Source: JBBSAT01 sp046351235
GTDB taxonomy: Bacteria; Myxococcota_A; Polyangia; Polyangiales; Sandaracinaceae
Direction of reading: 5' to 3'
DNA length: 64,000 bases
Assembly (NCBI GenBank): GCA_046351235.1
Contig: JAXLYV010000009.1
Coordinates: 186,001 to 250,000 of the forward strand
The notes under the pieces were generated by a model, which did no database searches, had not been told where the DNA came from, and saw only the letters and a list, made by a program, of their open reading frames with translations. The number at the start of each line of letters is the position of its first letter. The first letter of the stretch is position 1. Positions 1-7,524 of the stretch are shown in pieces. A program made the translations under genes and the position numbers.

Positions 1-806
1 CCCCCCACGACGTCGTAGACGCGCACCTCGCCGTAGCCGCGCACGACCACGGCGCTGCGATCGCGTCGCACGTCGGCGGCGGTCGCGAGCACGAGATCGA
101 GCGTGCCCACGTCCTCGAGCGTGGTCGGCGCCGACGTGGAGAGCGGCGCGCGCGCGACCATCACGTGCGCGAGCCCCGTGTCCTCCTTGGTGACGAGCCA
201 CGCATCGCCCGTCGTCGGGTCGACGAACACCGCCTCGCAGTCGTGCGGCGCGGCGGGATAGCGAAGCTCGATCGCCTCGGCAGCGAGCGATTGGTCGCCG
301 AGTGAAGGATCGGGCTCGGCGAGGCGGTAGAGACGGATGCTCGCGCGCCCCGACGTGCCGCCGCTCGTGCGTGCGGCGTTGTCGCCGACGTCGGCGAGGT
401 AGAGGTCGTCTCCGCTCGCTCCGGGCGCGAGCGCGATGTCTTCCCAGTCCACGTTCGTCGCCCCCGTCAGCGTGATCGTCGCGAGCAGCGCGCCCGTCTC
501 GTCGACGGCGAAGGCGTTCGGCGGGTTGCCGGAGTCGTTCTCGGCCCAGAGCACGCCCGCGTGGGCGCGGCTCGCGACGAGGCCGCTCGTCTCGGGGAGC
601 ACGCTCGGCAGCGCGCCGAGGCGCATCGCCGGACCGTACGCGGCACCGGCATCGCTCCGCGCGGCGTCGATGCGCGCCGCGTCGCGCCCCGCGTCCGCCG
701 AGGCCGCGTCGATCGCCGGCAGCGCGGCATCGACGGGCGCGCCGGGCTCGCTGGCACATCCGAGCGAGCCCGCGAGCAAGAGCACGGAGAGAGCGCGCCC
801 CCGCAT
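1..806 (-). CDS. Lipoprotein, probable beta-propeller (3' part outside window)
   Basis: The reading frame opens with ATG at 806, two bases after the stop of the upstream minus gene, and runs open to base 1, so the C-terminus lies outside the window. The product starts with a short signal peptide ending in a lipobox (GSLGC, Cys at about residue 17), then an Asp/Ala-rich linker, then a globular part containing WAENDSGNPP and a later DLYLADVGDNA segment. Those motifs resemble extracellular beta-propeller proteins of the phytase/esterase-like type; that is family-level inference, and no catalytic residues can be named. It is probably cotranscribed with the large FG-GAP lipoprotein upstream. Likely anchored in the outer or inner membrane. 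Confidence 0.8.
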   Translation of the reverse strand, partial: MRGRALSVLLLAGSLGCASEPGAPVDAALPAIDAASADAGRDAARIDAARSDAGAAYGPAMRLGALPSVLPETSGLVASRAHAGVLWAENDSGNPPNAFAVDETGALLATITLTGATNVDWEDIALAPGASGDDLYLADVGDNAARTSGGTSGRASIRLYRLAEPDPSLGDQSLAAEAIELRYPAAPHDCEAVFVDPTTGDAWLVTKEDTGLAHVMVARAPLSTSAPTTLEDVGTLDLVLATAADVRRDRSAVVVRGYGEVRVYDVVG

Positions 807-808
807 GC

Positions 809-3800
809 TCAGATCAGGCCCGAGCAGCCGACGCGCATCGTGGTCTGGTCCTGGTTGTTGCCGTCGTTGCACTCGGCCACGACGTCGTCCGGATCGACGA
901 CCACGTGCACGATCGCGTCGGGCCCGATCGGGTAGGGATCGATCGTCACCGTCCGCATCGACATGCCGCCGGGCGCGAGCGGGCCGGGGAACGTCTCGTC
1001 GTGGATCGGCGTGCCGCCCGTCGCGGGATCGCCGACGTAGAAGCGCACCACGACGTCGCTCGCCGGCGCCGAGCCGACGTTCTCGATCGTCGTGACGAAC
1101 GTGTGGGCCGGGCACGTGCCGCCCACCGCGCCCAGGTGCACCGCGAGATCGGGCGCCGTCGAGCCGCCGTCGATCGGGATCGAGAGCGAGTTGTTGTCCT
1201 CGTGGCACTCGCGCTCGCCGTTCAGCTCGTCCACGACCACGCGCACCATGTCCGGCAGCGCGCCGTGGCCGTTGTTCGCGCCCGTGTAGTGCACGGTCAC
1301 GAGCGCCGAGCCGCCCGGCTCGAGCGTCGTGCCGAGCGTGGCCGTGAGCGGCGTCATCGCCGTGTCGGCGTAGAGCGGCTCGCCTGCGCCCGCCCAATCC
1401 CCGTAGAACGTGAGCAAGGTGTCGGCGCCGACGCGCAGATCGCCGCGGTTCTCCACGCGCACGACGATGTCGAGCATCGTACCGAGCGTGCCGCACGCGG
1501 CATCGGGCGAGCTCGCTTGCAAGCGCCCGATCGTGAGGTCTGGCGCGACGCCGTAGCTGCGCGGCTGCGATCGGTAGGTGTCGTACGAGCGCCCGGCGTA
1601 GCTCGCCCAGCTGCGCGGCTCGAAGAGCGGGATCCCGGCCGACTCGGTCACGTTCGTGACGTGGTAGGCGTGCTCGTTCCAGATGCGGCGCGCGCTCACC
1701 CACGCGTCGCTCGCGTCGCCCCAGACCTCGATGCCGTTGCCGGTCTGTCCGGCGCTGCAGGAATTGGTGTCGTTGTTGTTGCCGAAGACGATCTCGGCGT
1801 TGCCGTCGTTGTCGACGTCGGCGACGACCGCGTTCTCGATGCGCGTGCGGCTCGAGCTCGGTTGCTTGAAGTACACCGCGCCCGTCAGGCCGTCGTAGAT
1901 GCGGAAGAAGCACTCGTCGTTGTAGACGACCTCGGCGCCGCCATCGCCGTTGAAGTCGAAGAGCGTCGAGCCCGTCACGCGGCTCGAGTCGTCCTCGGTG
2001 ACGCGCATCCAGCCGTTGTGCAGGCAGACGCACTGGCCCACGGTCTCGTTGCAGACGAACTGGGGATCGCCGCAGTCGGCGTCGGTCGTGCACGCGGTGG
2101 TGGGCGGCGTGCGCGCCGGGTTGCCCTGCAAGCCGCTCCCCGTGTCGCTGAACGCGGTTGGCCACGCGGGGCACATCGCGGTCGGCGGCTGCAGATCGAT
2201 CGCGATGTAGCGCGTGCCGAACGCGGTGCCGACCTCGGGGAAGCCGTCGCCGTCGAAGTCGTCGACGTTCGGCGCGCCGCCGTCGGCCCCGGCGCCGAGG
2301 TTGATGAAGCGCCGCAGCGTGCCCGTCGCGCCCGAGTAGATGACGAGATAGCCCTCGGCGACCAAGACGACCTCGGGCGTGCCGTCGAGCGGATTGCTCG
2401 GGCCGGGCGCGGCCACGGGGTCGGCGCCGAGCACGTCGGCGATCGCGCAGAAGCCGTCACGCTGCGCGTTCGGCACCATCGCGGCGCCATTCACCGTCTG
2501 TCCGTCCCAGACGAGGTCGAGGTTGCCGGTGCAGAACGCCGAGGTGTTGCCCCCGGGGCAGTCCGCGCGACGCGTCACGCCCGCGGGCGGCGTGGGCAGG
2601 CGATAGACGGCGCTGCCCGCGACGATCTCGAGCCCTTCGTCGCCGGCGACGTCTCCGACGCACGAGATCGGGCCCTGACCGTTGCGGCCGATGACGGCGG
2701 TGCCGCCGCGGAACACGTCCTGGATCGCCAGCGGCATCCCGGTGTCGTGGCGCAGCGTGATCACCGTGTTGCCGACGACGATCTCGGGCAGCCCCGCGTG
2801 ATCGAGGTTCGCGATCGAGGGCGACGAGTCGGTGTAGCCCGTCCAGAGGTTGTTCGCCGACGTGGCGATGCGCGTTCCGGTGTTGGAGACGATCGCGATG
2901 CCCGAATTCTCGGTGATGGACACGATCTCGGGGACGCCGTCGCCGTCGAGGTCGCCGGCGGCCATGGCGGACGTCGAGTTCAGATCGCCGTTCGCGCACG
3001 TCGTCGTGGCGGGGAGCGGATCGCCCTCGTGCCACGTCGTGGTCGGCCCGAGCACTGCGAAGAAGTCGCGCCCTCGGCTCGCGCCGCCGCCGTGGATGGC
3101 GCGCAGCGCGCCGTTCGTGGAGACGTCGGTGCCGCAATACGTCTGGAAGACGATCTCCGGGATGTCGAGCTCGTCGATGCGCCCGTCGCCGTTGTCGTCG
3201 TCGAGGTTCACCACGAGCGGCGTGGCCGAGACCTGCGAGCTGGTGGGGAAGGGCGCGCCGACGGCGTTGCGCATCGCCTGGCTGGTGCCGCCCCACTTGA
3301 TCTCGCGGACGGGCAGCACGCTGGTGAAGGGCTCCGGCGCGACGCGGCACGTGGGCGCGACGCCGGTCCCTTCGCAGCGGCCGACCTCGCAGCGCGTGCT
3401 CGCCGGGCAGTCCCAGTCGTCCTCGCACGGGCAGTAGGCACCGCGCGCGTCGGTCGTGCAGTCGCTCGTGAAGTGCGTCGTGCTGCCGCACGTGTAGCGC
3501 ACGGTGGTGCCGCCGCCGTCGTCCGCGCAGATGCTCAGGCCCATGCCGTCGCAGGTGCGCTCGCCGCCCATGCAGACGTCGGTCACGCAGATCGTGCCGT
3601 TGCAGTACTCGCTCGCGGGGCAGTCGAGCGAGTCGGTGCACGAGACGTCGACGCAGACGTGGCCCATGCCGACGGGCGCGGGCTCGCAGCGCTCGGTCGG
3701 CGTGCACGTGAGGTCCGCGCACTCGTTCGGCACGCACGACGGGGCGCCGGCGACGATCTCGCAGCGCTCGCCGACGTTGCACGAGACACCCGTGCACGTG

Positions 3801-4066
3801 GGGCCGGCATCGACGCCGGTGTCGGGGAGCACGAGCGGCGCGTCGGCCGTGAAGGCATCGCGCATCGGCGCGTCGGGCGTGGGCCCGCCGTCGGGGACGA
3901 GCTGGCAGCGCCCGTCGATGCAGCTCTCGCCCGCGCGGCAGTCGGCGCGCGTGGTGCAAGTCGTCGTGGCGGGCCCGCCGGCGCAGTCGCAGCCGGTGAG
4001 CGTGACGAGGCAGAGCGAGAAGGTGGAACAGAGCGCGAGCGCGTACGGACGAAGGTGAAGCCCCAT
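809..4066 (-). CDS. Large lipoprotein with Cys-rich, FG-GAP/VCBS and CARDB-like domains
   Basis: A 1085-residue secreted lipoprotein. I chose the ATG at 4066 because it gives a clean signal peptide ending in LVTLTGC and because a -10-like hexamer sits 6 nt upstream; the frame is open further upstream but that part looks like non-coding shadow. After the lipobox come paired-cysteine segments (about 30-240), then a long region with FG-GAP/VCBS-type calcium loops such as DLDGDGVPEIV and DVDNDGNAEIVFG, typical of integrin-like propellers. The last 250 residues hold two CARDB-like adhesion domains (DIVVRVENRGDL and FVTTIENVGSAPASDVVV). Role: probably surface adhesion or display; substrate unknown. 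Confidence 0.88.
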   Translation of the reverse strand: MGLHLRPYALALCSTFSLCLVTLTGCDCAGGPATTTCTTRADCRAGESCIDGRCQLVPDGGPTPDAPMRDAFTADAPLVLPDTGVDAGPTCTGVSCNVGERCEIVAGAPSCVPNECADLTCTPTERCEPAPVGMGHVCVDVSCTDSLDCPASEYCNGTICVTDVCMGGERTCDGMGLSICADDGGGTTVRYTCGSTTHFTSDCTTDARGAYCPCEDDWDCPASTRCEVGRCEGTGVAPTCRVAPEPFTSVLPVREIKWGGTSQAMRNAVGAPFPTSSQVSATPLVVNLDDDNGDGRIDELDIPEIVFQTYCGTDVSTNGALRAIHGGGASRGRDFFAVLGPTTTWHEGDPLPATTTCANGDLNSTSAMAAGDLDGDGVPEIVSITENSGIAIVSNTGTRIATSANNLWTGYTDSSPSIANLDHAGLPEIVVGNTVITLRHDTGMPLAIQDVFRGGTAVIGRNGQGPISCVGDVAGDEGLEIVAGSAVYRLPTPPAGVTRRADCPGGNTSAFCTGNLDLVWDGQTVNGAAMVPNAQRDGFCAIADVLGADPVAAPGPSNPLDGTPEVVLVAEGYLVIYSGATGTLRRFINLGAGADGGAPNVDDFDGDGFPEVGTAFGTRYIAIDLQPPTAMCPAWPTAFSDTGSGLQGNPARTPPTTACTTDADCGDPQFVCNETVGQCVCLHNGWMRVTEDDSSRVTGSTLFDFNGDGGAEVVYNDECFFRIYDGLTGAVYFKQPSSSRTRIENAVVADVDNDGNAEIVFGNNNDTNSCSAGQTGNGIEVWGDASDAWVSARRIWNEHAYHVTNVTESAGIPLFEPRSWASYAGRSYDTYRSQPRSYGVAPDLTIGRLQASSPDAACGTLGTMLDIVVRVENRGDLRVGADTLLTFYGDWAGAGEPLYADTAMTPLTATLGTTLEPGGSALVTVHYTGANNGHGALPDMVRVVVDELNGERECHEDNNSLSIPIDGGSTAPDLAVHLGAVGGTCPAHTFVTTIENVGSAPASDVVVRFYVGDPATGGTPIHDETFPGPLAPGGMSMRTVTIDPYPIGPDAIVHVVVDPDDVVAECNDGNNQDQTTMRVGCSGLI

Positions 4067-4072
4067 CGCGCC

Positions 4073-4078
4073 AGCGTA
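4073..4078 (-). promoter_or_regulatory. -10-like hexamer TACGCT, leaderless start
   Basis: TACGCT on the minus strand lies 6 nt before the ATG at 4066, so a transcript would begin at or next to the start codon. No convincing -35 is visible. The same hexamer at the same distance precedes the genes starting at 26120, 44428 and 45920. Confidence 0.5.
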
Positions 4079-4163
4079 CCGAAAGCGCTCGCGCGCAGGA
4101 ACGGGCAGGGGGCCGCGAATCGCGGATCGCGTGACGTTGAACGCGCCTGCGGAGCGCGCGTCG

Positions 4164-4970
4164 TCAGAACATCTGGGAAAGGTAGTGGCGCGCCTGCTTC
4201 TGCCACCACGGATACGTGTGCGCGCTGTCCTTGCCCCAGAACGAGACGTGGTTCGGGATGCCCTTGCGCTCGAGCCAGCTCCCGAACTCGGCCGTCTCGG
4301 GGATGCAGCCGTCCTCGTGCGCGCCGCGACCGACGACGACCGTGAGGTGCACGCGCCGCCGCACGCGCTCGAGCGCGCCGCCGGAGAGGTTCGGCAGGAA
4401 CGCGAGCGGGTCGTTGAAGTAGAGGTCGTCGTTACCGCCGGCGTCTCGACCGGTGTGGTCCGCGTGAGCGGACCCGACATAATTGTGTCGGCCGGCTTCG
4501 CCGGCACTCCGGCCGAGGTCGAAGAACTTGCTCGTGCGATAGCGGCCCGAGAGGCAGAGCGCGCGCTGGAAGACCTCGGGGTACTTCAGCACGAAGAGCG
4601 AGGAGTAGAGCGCGCCCACGCTGCAGCCGGTGGCCACGATGGGCATCACGCCGTTGCAGTCCTCGTAGATGAAGGGCACGAGCGTCTCGAGCACGAAGCG
4701 CTCGTAGGCGCGGTGATGCGCCATGCGGTGCGCGACGCTGCCCTCGCCCGAGAACGAGCGCGAGACGTTCGTCTCGGGGCAGTAGATCTTGAGGCGCCCC
4801 TCGGCCATCAGCGGGCCGAGCGCGTCGATCATGCCGCTGCCTTGCCACTCGTGGGCGACACCGGCGTTGGAGGGAAAGACGACGAGGGGTCGACCGATCG
4901 AGCCGAAGGTCCAGACGTGGGCTCGTCGCCCGAGGGAGGGGCTGTCGAGGAGCAGATGCCGCGCGCTCAT
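4164..4970 (-). CDS. Alpha/beta-hydrolase esterase-family protein with in-frame palindromic insertion
   Basis: A 268-residue cytoplasmic protein of the putative esterase superfamily (COG4947-like). The nucleophile elbow is GCSVG with Ser117; HTYPWW near residue 251 could supply the catalytic His. The stretch from about residue 180 (DDLYFNDPLAFLPNLS) is characteristic of the family. Residues 154-174 are encoded by a 63-bp palindromic element (4450-4512) whose relative lies at 47411-47474 between genes; in relatives I would expect FFDL to run almost directly into DDLYFN, so this looks like an in-frame insertion in a loop. It is divergent from another esterase-fold gene. A TACAAG hexamer lies 8 nt before the ATG. 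Substrate unknown. Confidence 0.88.
   Translation of the reverse strand: MSARHLLLDSPSLGRRAHVWTFGSIGRPLVVFPSNAGVAHEWQGSGMIDALGPLMAEGRLKIYCPETNVSRSFSGEGSVAHRMAHHRAYERFVLETLVPFIYEDCNGVMPIVATGCSVGALYSSLFVLKYPEVFQRALCLSGRYRTSKFFDLGRSAGEAGRHNYVGSAHADHTGRDAGGNDDLYFNDPLAFLPNLSGGALERVRRRVHLTVVVGRGAHEDGCIPETAEFGSWLERKGIPNHVSFWGKDSAHTYPWWQKQARHYLSQMF
4450..4512. repeat. Palindromic repetitive element, copy A (inside a coding sequence)
   Basis: A 63-bp element built of stacked inverted repeats: GTCCGC-N4-GCGGAC, CCGACA-N6-TGTCGG and GCCGGC-N3-GCCGGC, bounded by near-perfect terminal inverted repeats (CCGGTGTG at the left, CACTCCGG at the right). It is exactly 21 codons and has no stop in the host gene's frame. 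Its reverse complement aligns by hand with 47411-47474 at roughly 54 of 60 aligned positions. The AT-rich loop around 4478-4486 is unlike the surrounding DNA. Confidence 0.85.
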
Positions 4971-5044
4971 CGGCGTTTCTTGTAACACGCCCGCACGAAG
5001 GAGTGGCTCGCATCTCGAGCGCTCTCGTCCCATGTTCGCGCGCG

Positions 5045-5059
5045 CCGAACGTAATTCGG
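5045..5059. promoter_or_regulatory. Inverted repeat between divergent esterase genes
   Basis: CCGAA-N5-TTCGG is a perfect inverted repeat in the 104-bp region between the divergent genes starting at 4970 and 5075, overlapping a possible -10 (TAATTC, 5052-5057) of the plus gene. Position and symmetry suggest an operator; the regulator is unknown. Confidence 0.35.
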
Positions 5060-5074
5060 TTCCTTCGCGCTCCG

Positions 5075-5779
5075 ATGCACGCCACGACCGTCTCGTCCTT
5101 CGTTCTTTCGTACGGCGGCGCGCCGCGACGCGTTCGCGTGGCGATCCCACGGGACGCGGAGCCCGCGCCGCCGCTCCTGCTCCTCTTCGATGGACAGAAC
5201 GTGCTCGGGGACGAGGGCAGCCACGCGGGCGGCTGGCACGCGCACCAGGCGATCCCGCGCCTCCCCAAGACGGTGCGCCGGCCGGTGATCGTGGCCGTCG
5301 ATCACGGCTACGCGCGACGCATCGACGAGCTCTGGCACCACGTGGATCCCTTCTTGCGCTTCGTGACGCACGACGTGCTCCCCGCCGTCGAGCATCACGC
5401 ACGTCTGCGCTTCGATCCCGACGCGCGCGTGATCGGAGGTAGCTCCCTCGGCGGGCTCGCGAGCCTGCTCGCGCTGGCGCGCCATCCGCGGATCTTCCGC
5501 GGCGCGATCGCGATGTCGCCTTCGATGTGGGTCTCGCCGCGCGCGTTCCTCCACGAGCTGCGTCACGCGCACTACGCGCCGGGCACGCGCGCGTACGTGG
5601 ACGTGGGCTACCGCGAGAGCCCGGCGATGATCCGCTGCGCCCGCGCCGTGCCCGACGTGCTCGGCGCGAAGCTGCCCGCCGCGCAGATCCTCTGGCGCCC
5701 CGATCGCCGCGGCCGCCACCGCGAGAAGGACTGGCGCCGCCGCCTGCCCAAGGCCCTGCGCTTCGCGTTCCACCGCTGA
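5075..5779 (+). CDS. Putative esterase (alpha/beta hydrolase, PF00756-like)
   Basis: A 234-residue protein. I chose the ATG at 5075 because the protein family starts close to it; an in-frame ATG at 5003 would add a poorly structured stretch. It has the LLLLFDGQNVL segment, an aspartate-histidine loop (AVDHGYARRIDE) and a GGSSLGG nucleophile motif with Ser124, as in IroE/Fes-type and trehalose-ester-type putative esterases. No signal peptide, so cytoplasmic. The C-terminus is very basic. Divergent from the other esterase-fold gene, with a shared control region, which suggests related use, for example hydrolysis of a common class of ester; that is inference. Confidence 0.85.
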   Translation: MHATTVSSFVLSYGGAPRRVRVAIPRDAEPAPPLLLLFDGQNVLGDEGSHAGGWHAHQAIPRLPKTVRRPVIVAVDHGYARRIDELWHHVDPFLRFVTHDVLPAVEHHARLRFDPDARVIGGSSLGGLASLLALARHPRIFRGAIAMSPSMWVSPRAFLHELRHAHYAPGTRAYVDVGYRESPAMIRCARAVPDVLGAKLPAAQILWRPDRRGRHREKDWRRRLPKALRFAFHR

Positions 5780-5835
5780 CGAGCAGGCGACGGAGCCGTC
5801 GAGCGCGCTCGGGGCTCGCAGCCGTAGCGGCGTGG

Positions 5836-5841
5836 TAGCCT
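5836..5841 (+). promoter_or_regulatory. -10-like hexamer TAGCCT, leaderless start
   Basis: TAGCCT ends 6 nt before the GTG start codon at 5848, so transcription would start on the start codon itself. No Shine-Dalgarno sequence is present in the gap. Confidence 0.45.
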
Positions 5842-5847
5842 CTTCGG

Positions 5848-6423
5848 GTGGAAGCGAGAGACTTGCGGAAGCTCAGCATCGAGGCCTACGTGGCGCTCGA
5901 TCGCAGCTCGGAGCTGCGCTGGGAGTACGTGAATGGCGAGGCGTTCGCGATGGCGGGTGCCTCGCTGCGCCATGACGCGATCGTGACGAATCTGGTCGTG
6001 GCGCTCGCGCGGAAGCTCGAGGGCAGACCATGCTTCCCCTTCGGAGACGGGCGCAAAGTCGAGACGACCGCCACGCAGTCCTTCCACTATCCCGACGTGA
6101 CGGTCGTGTGCGGCAAGCCGCGCGTCGGCGCGCTCGACGAGCACGCGCTCACCAACCCGAGCGTCCTCGTCGAGGTGGTCTCCGACTCGACGGGCGACTA
6201 CGACCGCGGCGCCAAGTTCGACCACTACGCCACGATCGCCGAGCTACGGGAATACCTGGTGGTCTTTCCGAGCACGCGCCGCGTCGAGCACCGGCGCCGT
6301 GTCGCGAGCGATCAGTGGAGCCTGACCCTCTTCGTCGGCGGCGAGATCCGGCTCGAGGCGATCGACGTCTCCCTCGCGTTCGACGAGATCTACGCGAACC
6401 TGGAGCGTGTCGAGCCCGCGTGA
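5848..6423 (+). CDS. Uma2 family (DUF820) PD-(D/E)XK nuclease-fold protein
   Basis: A 191-residue protein starting at GTG. It shows the Uma2 pattern: N-terminal RWEYVNGEAFAMAG, then YPDVTVVC with Asp83, then PSVLVEVVSDST with Glu109, followed by DRGAKFDHYATIAELREYLVV. These match the PD-(D/E)XK core, with Lys123 in the last motif. Uma2 proteins are abundant in cyanobacteria, actinobacteria and myxobacteria and are annotated as putative restriction-endonuclease-like, but their biological role is not settled. Stands alone between an esterase gene and a convergent minus operon. Complete, normal length. Confidence 0.92.
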   Translation: MEARDLRKLSIEAYVALDRSSELRWEYVNGEAFAMAGASLRHDAIVTNLVVALARKLEGRPCFPFGDGRKVETTATQSFHYPDVTVVCGKPRVGALDEHALTNPSVLVEVVSDSTGDYDRGAKFDHYATIAELREYLVVFPSTRRVEHRRRVASDQWSLTLFVGGEIRLEAIDVSLAFDEIYANLERVEPA

Positions 6424-6532
6424 CGCGGGGTCGATCACTCACGTCCACGCACTCGAGCTCAGCGTTGTCGCTCGGCGCACGCGGGCGAGCAAGGTGGCGC
6501 GCTCGAAGGCACAGCCGCTCTGCAGTCGCGTC

Positions 6533-6547
6533 CTCGGCGAGGCCGAG
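6533..6547. terminator. Hairpin between convergent genes
   Basis: CTCGGC-GAG-GCCGAG is a perfect 6-bp stem in the 135-bp gap between the Uma2 gene (plus) and the minus operon that ends at 6559. It lacks a T tract, as is common in such GC-rich genomes. The rest of the gap shows nothing recognisable. Confidence 0.35.
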
Positions 6548-6558
6548 CCACGCGCGCG

Positions 6559-7524
6559 TCAGCGACCGCTGGCGCAGCCGATCGGCTCGTTCGAGATCAC
6601 GATCGCGTCGAACCAGATGTCGAGCGCGACGTTGTCGGGGCCGAAGCTCTCGACGCCGAATGCCCACGGCGTCCCGTCGTAGCGAGGAGACCAGCGCGCG
6701 GCGGCCGGGAAGCCCCAGCGCTCGTCGTTCGCGACCATGTCCGGGATGGGCACGCCGTCGATCGAGACGGTCGCCTCCTCCGTGTCCGGATCGGCGGCGC
6801 CACCGAAGGCCATCACCTCGACGCAGAACCACTCCCCGGCGTTCAATCCGTTCTCCGTGAGGGGCGTGTCGTCGCCGTCCTCGTTGCCCGGGTGCCACAT
6901 CCCGGTGCCGCCTTCGTACCAGGGCTGCGGGTTGTCGAGGCCATTGCCCACCGCCATCAGCGCGAAGTCGTTGATGATCGATCCGAACGCGAGCCACGCA
7001 TCGCCGTCGAACGCGGTGATGAAGAAGGGATGCGCGCCCGGGAGCGAGAGGTCGCCGAAGCGCAGATAGGCGCGCACGTAGACGCGATCGCCGGGGGCGG
7101 CGATGCCATCGCGCGTGACGATCGTCTGCTCGCCCGTCGCGCCGTAGGGCTGGCCGTAGCGCATGTGGAGCGAGCGCGCGCCGTCGGCGGCGGTCGTCGC
7201 GTCGAGCACGAAGACGCCGTCGTCCGCGCTCGAGCGCCAGCGCGTCGTGTCGAGCGCGGTCCCGTCCTCGAACGACTCGCAGAGGATCGCGCCGCTCGGG
7301 CAGCTCGGCGTCGCCGTCGTGCCGCCGTCGGCGCGCGCCGCGTCGCCCTGCGGAGCCGAGCCGTCGGCGATCGGTCCCGTATCGCCCGCGCGCGCGGCGT
7401 CGCCGGTGGGAGCCGCATCGCGCGCGCCGCCGTCGGTCTCGGTGCCGGACGGGGTCCCCGTGCATGCCGCGCCGAAGAGCGCGAGGCAGAGCGCGATCCG
7501 CGCGCGCACCTCAGAGGAGGCCAT
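6559..7524 (-). CDS. Lipoprotein with jelly-roll/polysaccharide-lyase-like domain
   Basis: A 321-residue lipoprotein: signal peptide ending ALFGAAC, a long Asp/Ala/Gly linker (about 22-68), then one globular domain beginning SCPSGAILCESFEDGTALDTTRW and running to the C-terminus. The pattern (FED at the start, beta-rich segments, DIWFDAIVIS at the end) resembles concanavalin-like jelly-roll modules of the polysaccharide lyase or LamG type; no catalytic residues can be assigned. The start overlaps the DUF1552 gene by 14 nt; a GTG at 7509 directly after the DUF1552 stop is an alternative. Last gene of the DUF1592-DUF1552 operon, so it may work with those exported proteins. Confidence 0.85.
   Translation of the reverse strand: MASSEVRARIALCLALFGAACTGTPSGTETDGGARDAAPTGDAARAGDTGPIADGSAPQGDAARADGGTTATPSCPSGAILCESFEDGTALDTTRWRSSADDGVFVLDATTAADGARSLHMRYGQPYGATGEQTIVTRDGIAAPGDRVYVRAYLRFGDLSLPGAHPFFITAFDGDAWLAFGSIINDFALMAVGNGLDNPQPWYEGGTGMWHPGNEDGDDTPLTENGLNAGEWFCVEVMAFGGAADPDTEEATVSIDGVPIPDMVANDERWGFPAAARWSPRYDGTPWAFGVESFGPDNVALDIWFDAIVISNEPIGCASGR

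Noticed and set aside
905..4345. Very long plus-strand open frame opposite the FG-GAP lipoprotein
   Set aside because: Its translation is Arg/Ala/His-rich with no domain or signal; it is the antisense shadow of a GC-rich coding gene with clear FG-GAP and CARDB motifs.
5848..6423. Restriction endonuclease of a restriction-modification system
   Set aside because: Uma2 proteins share the nuclease fold but are not established restriction enzymes; the only methylase (18982-20202) is 13 kb away.
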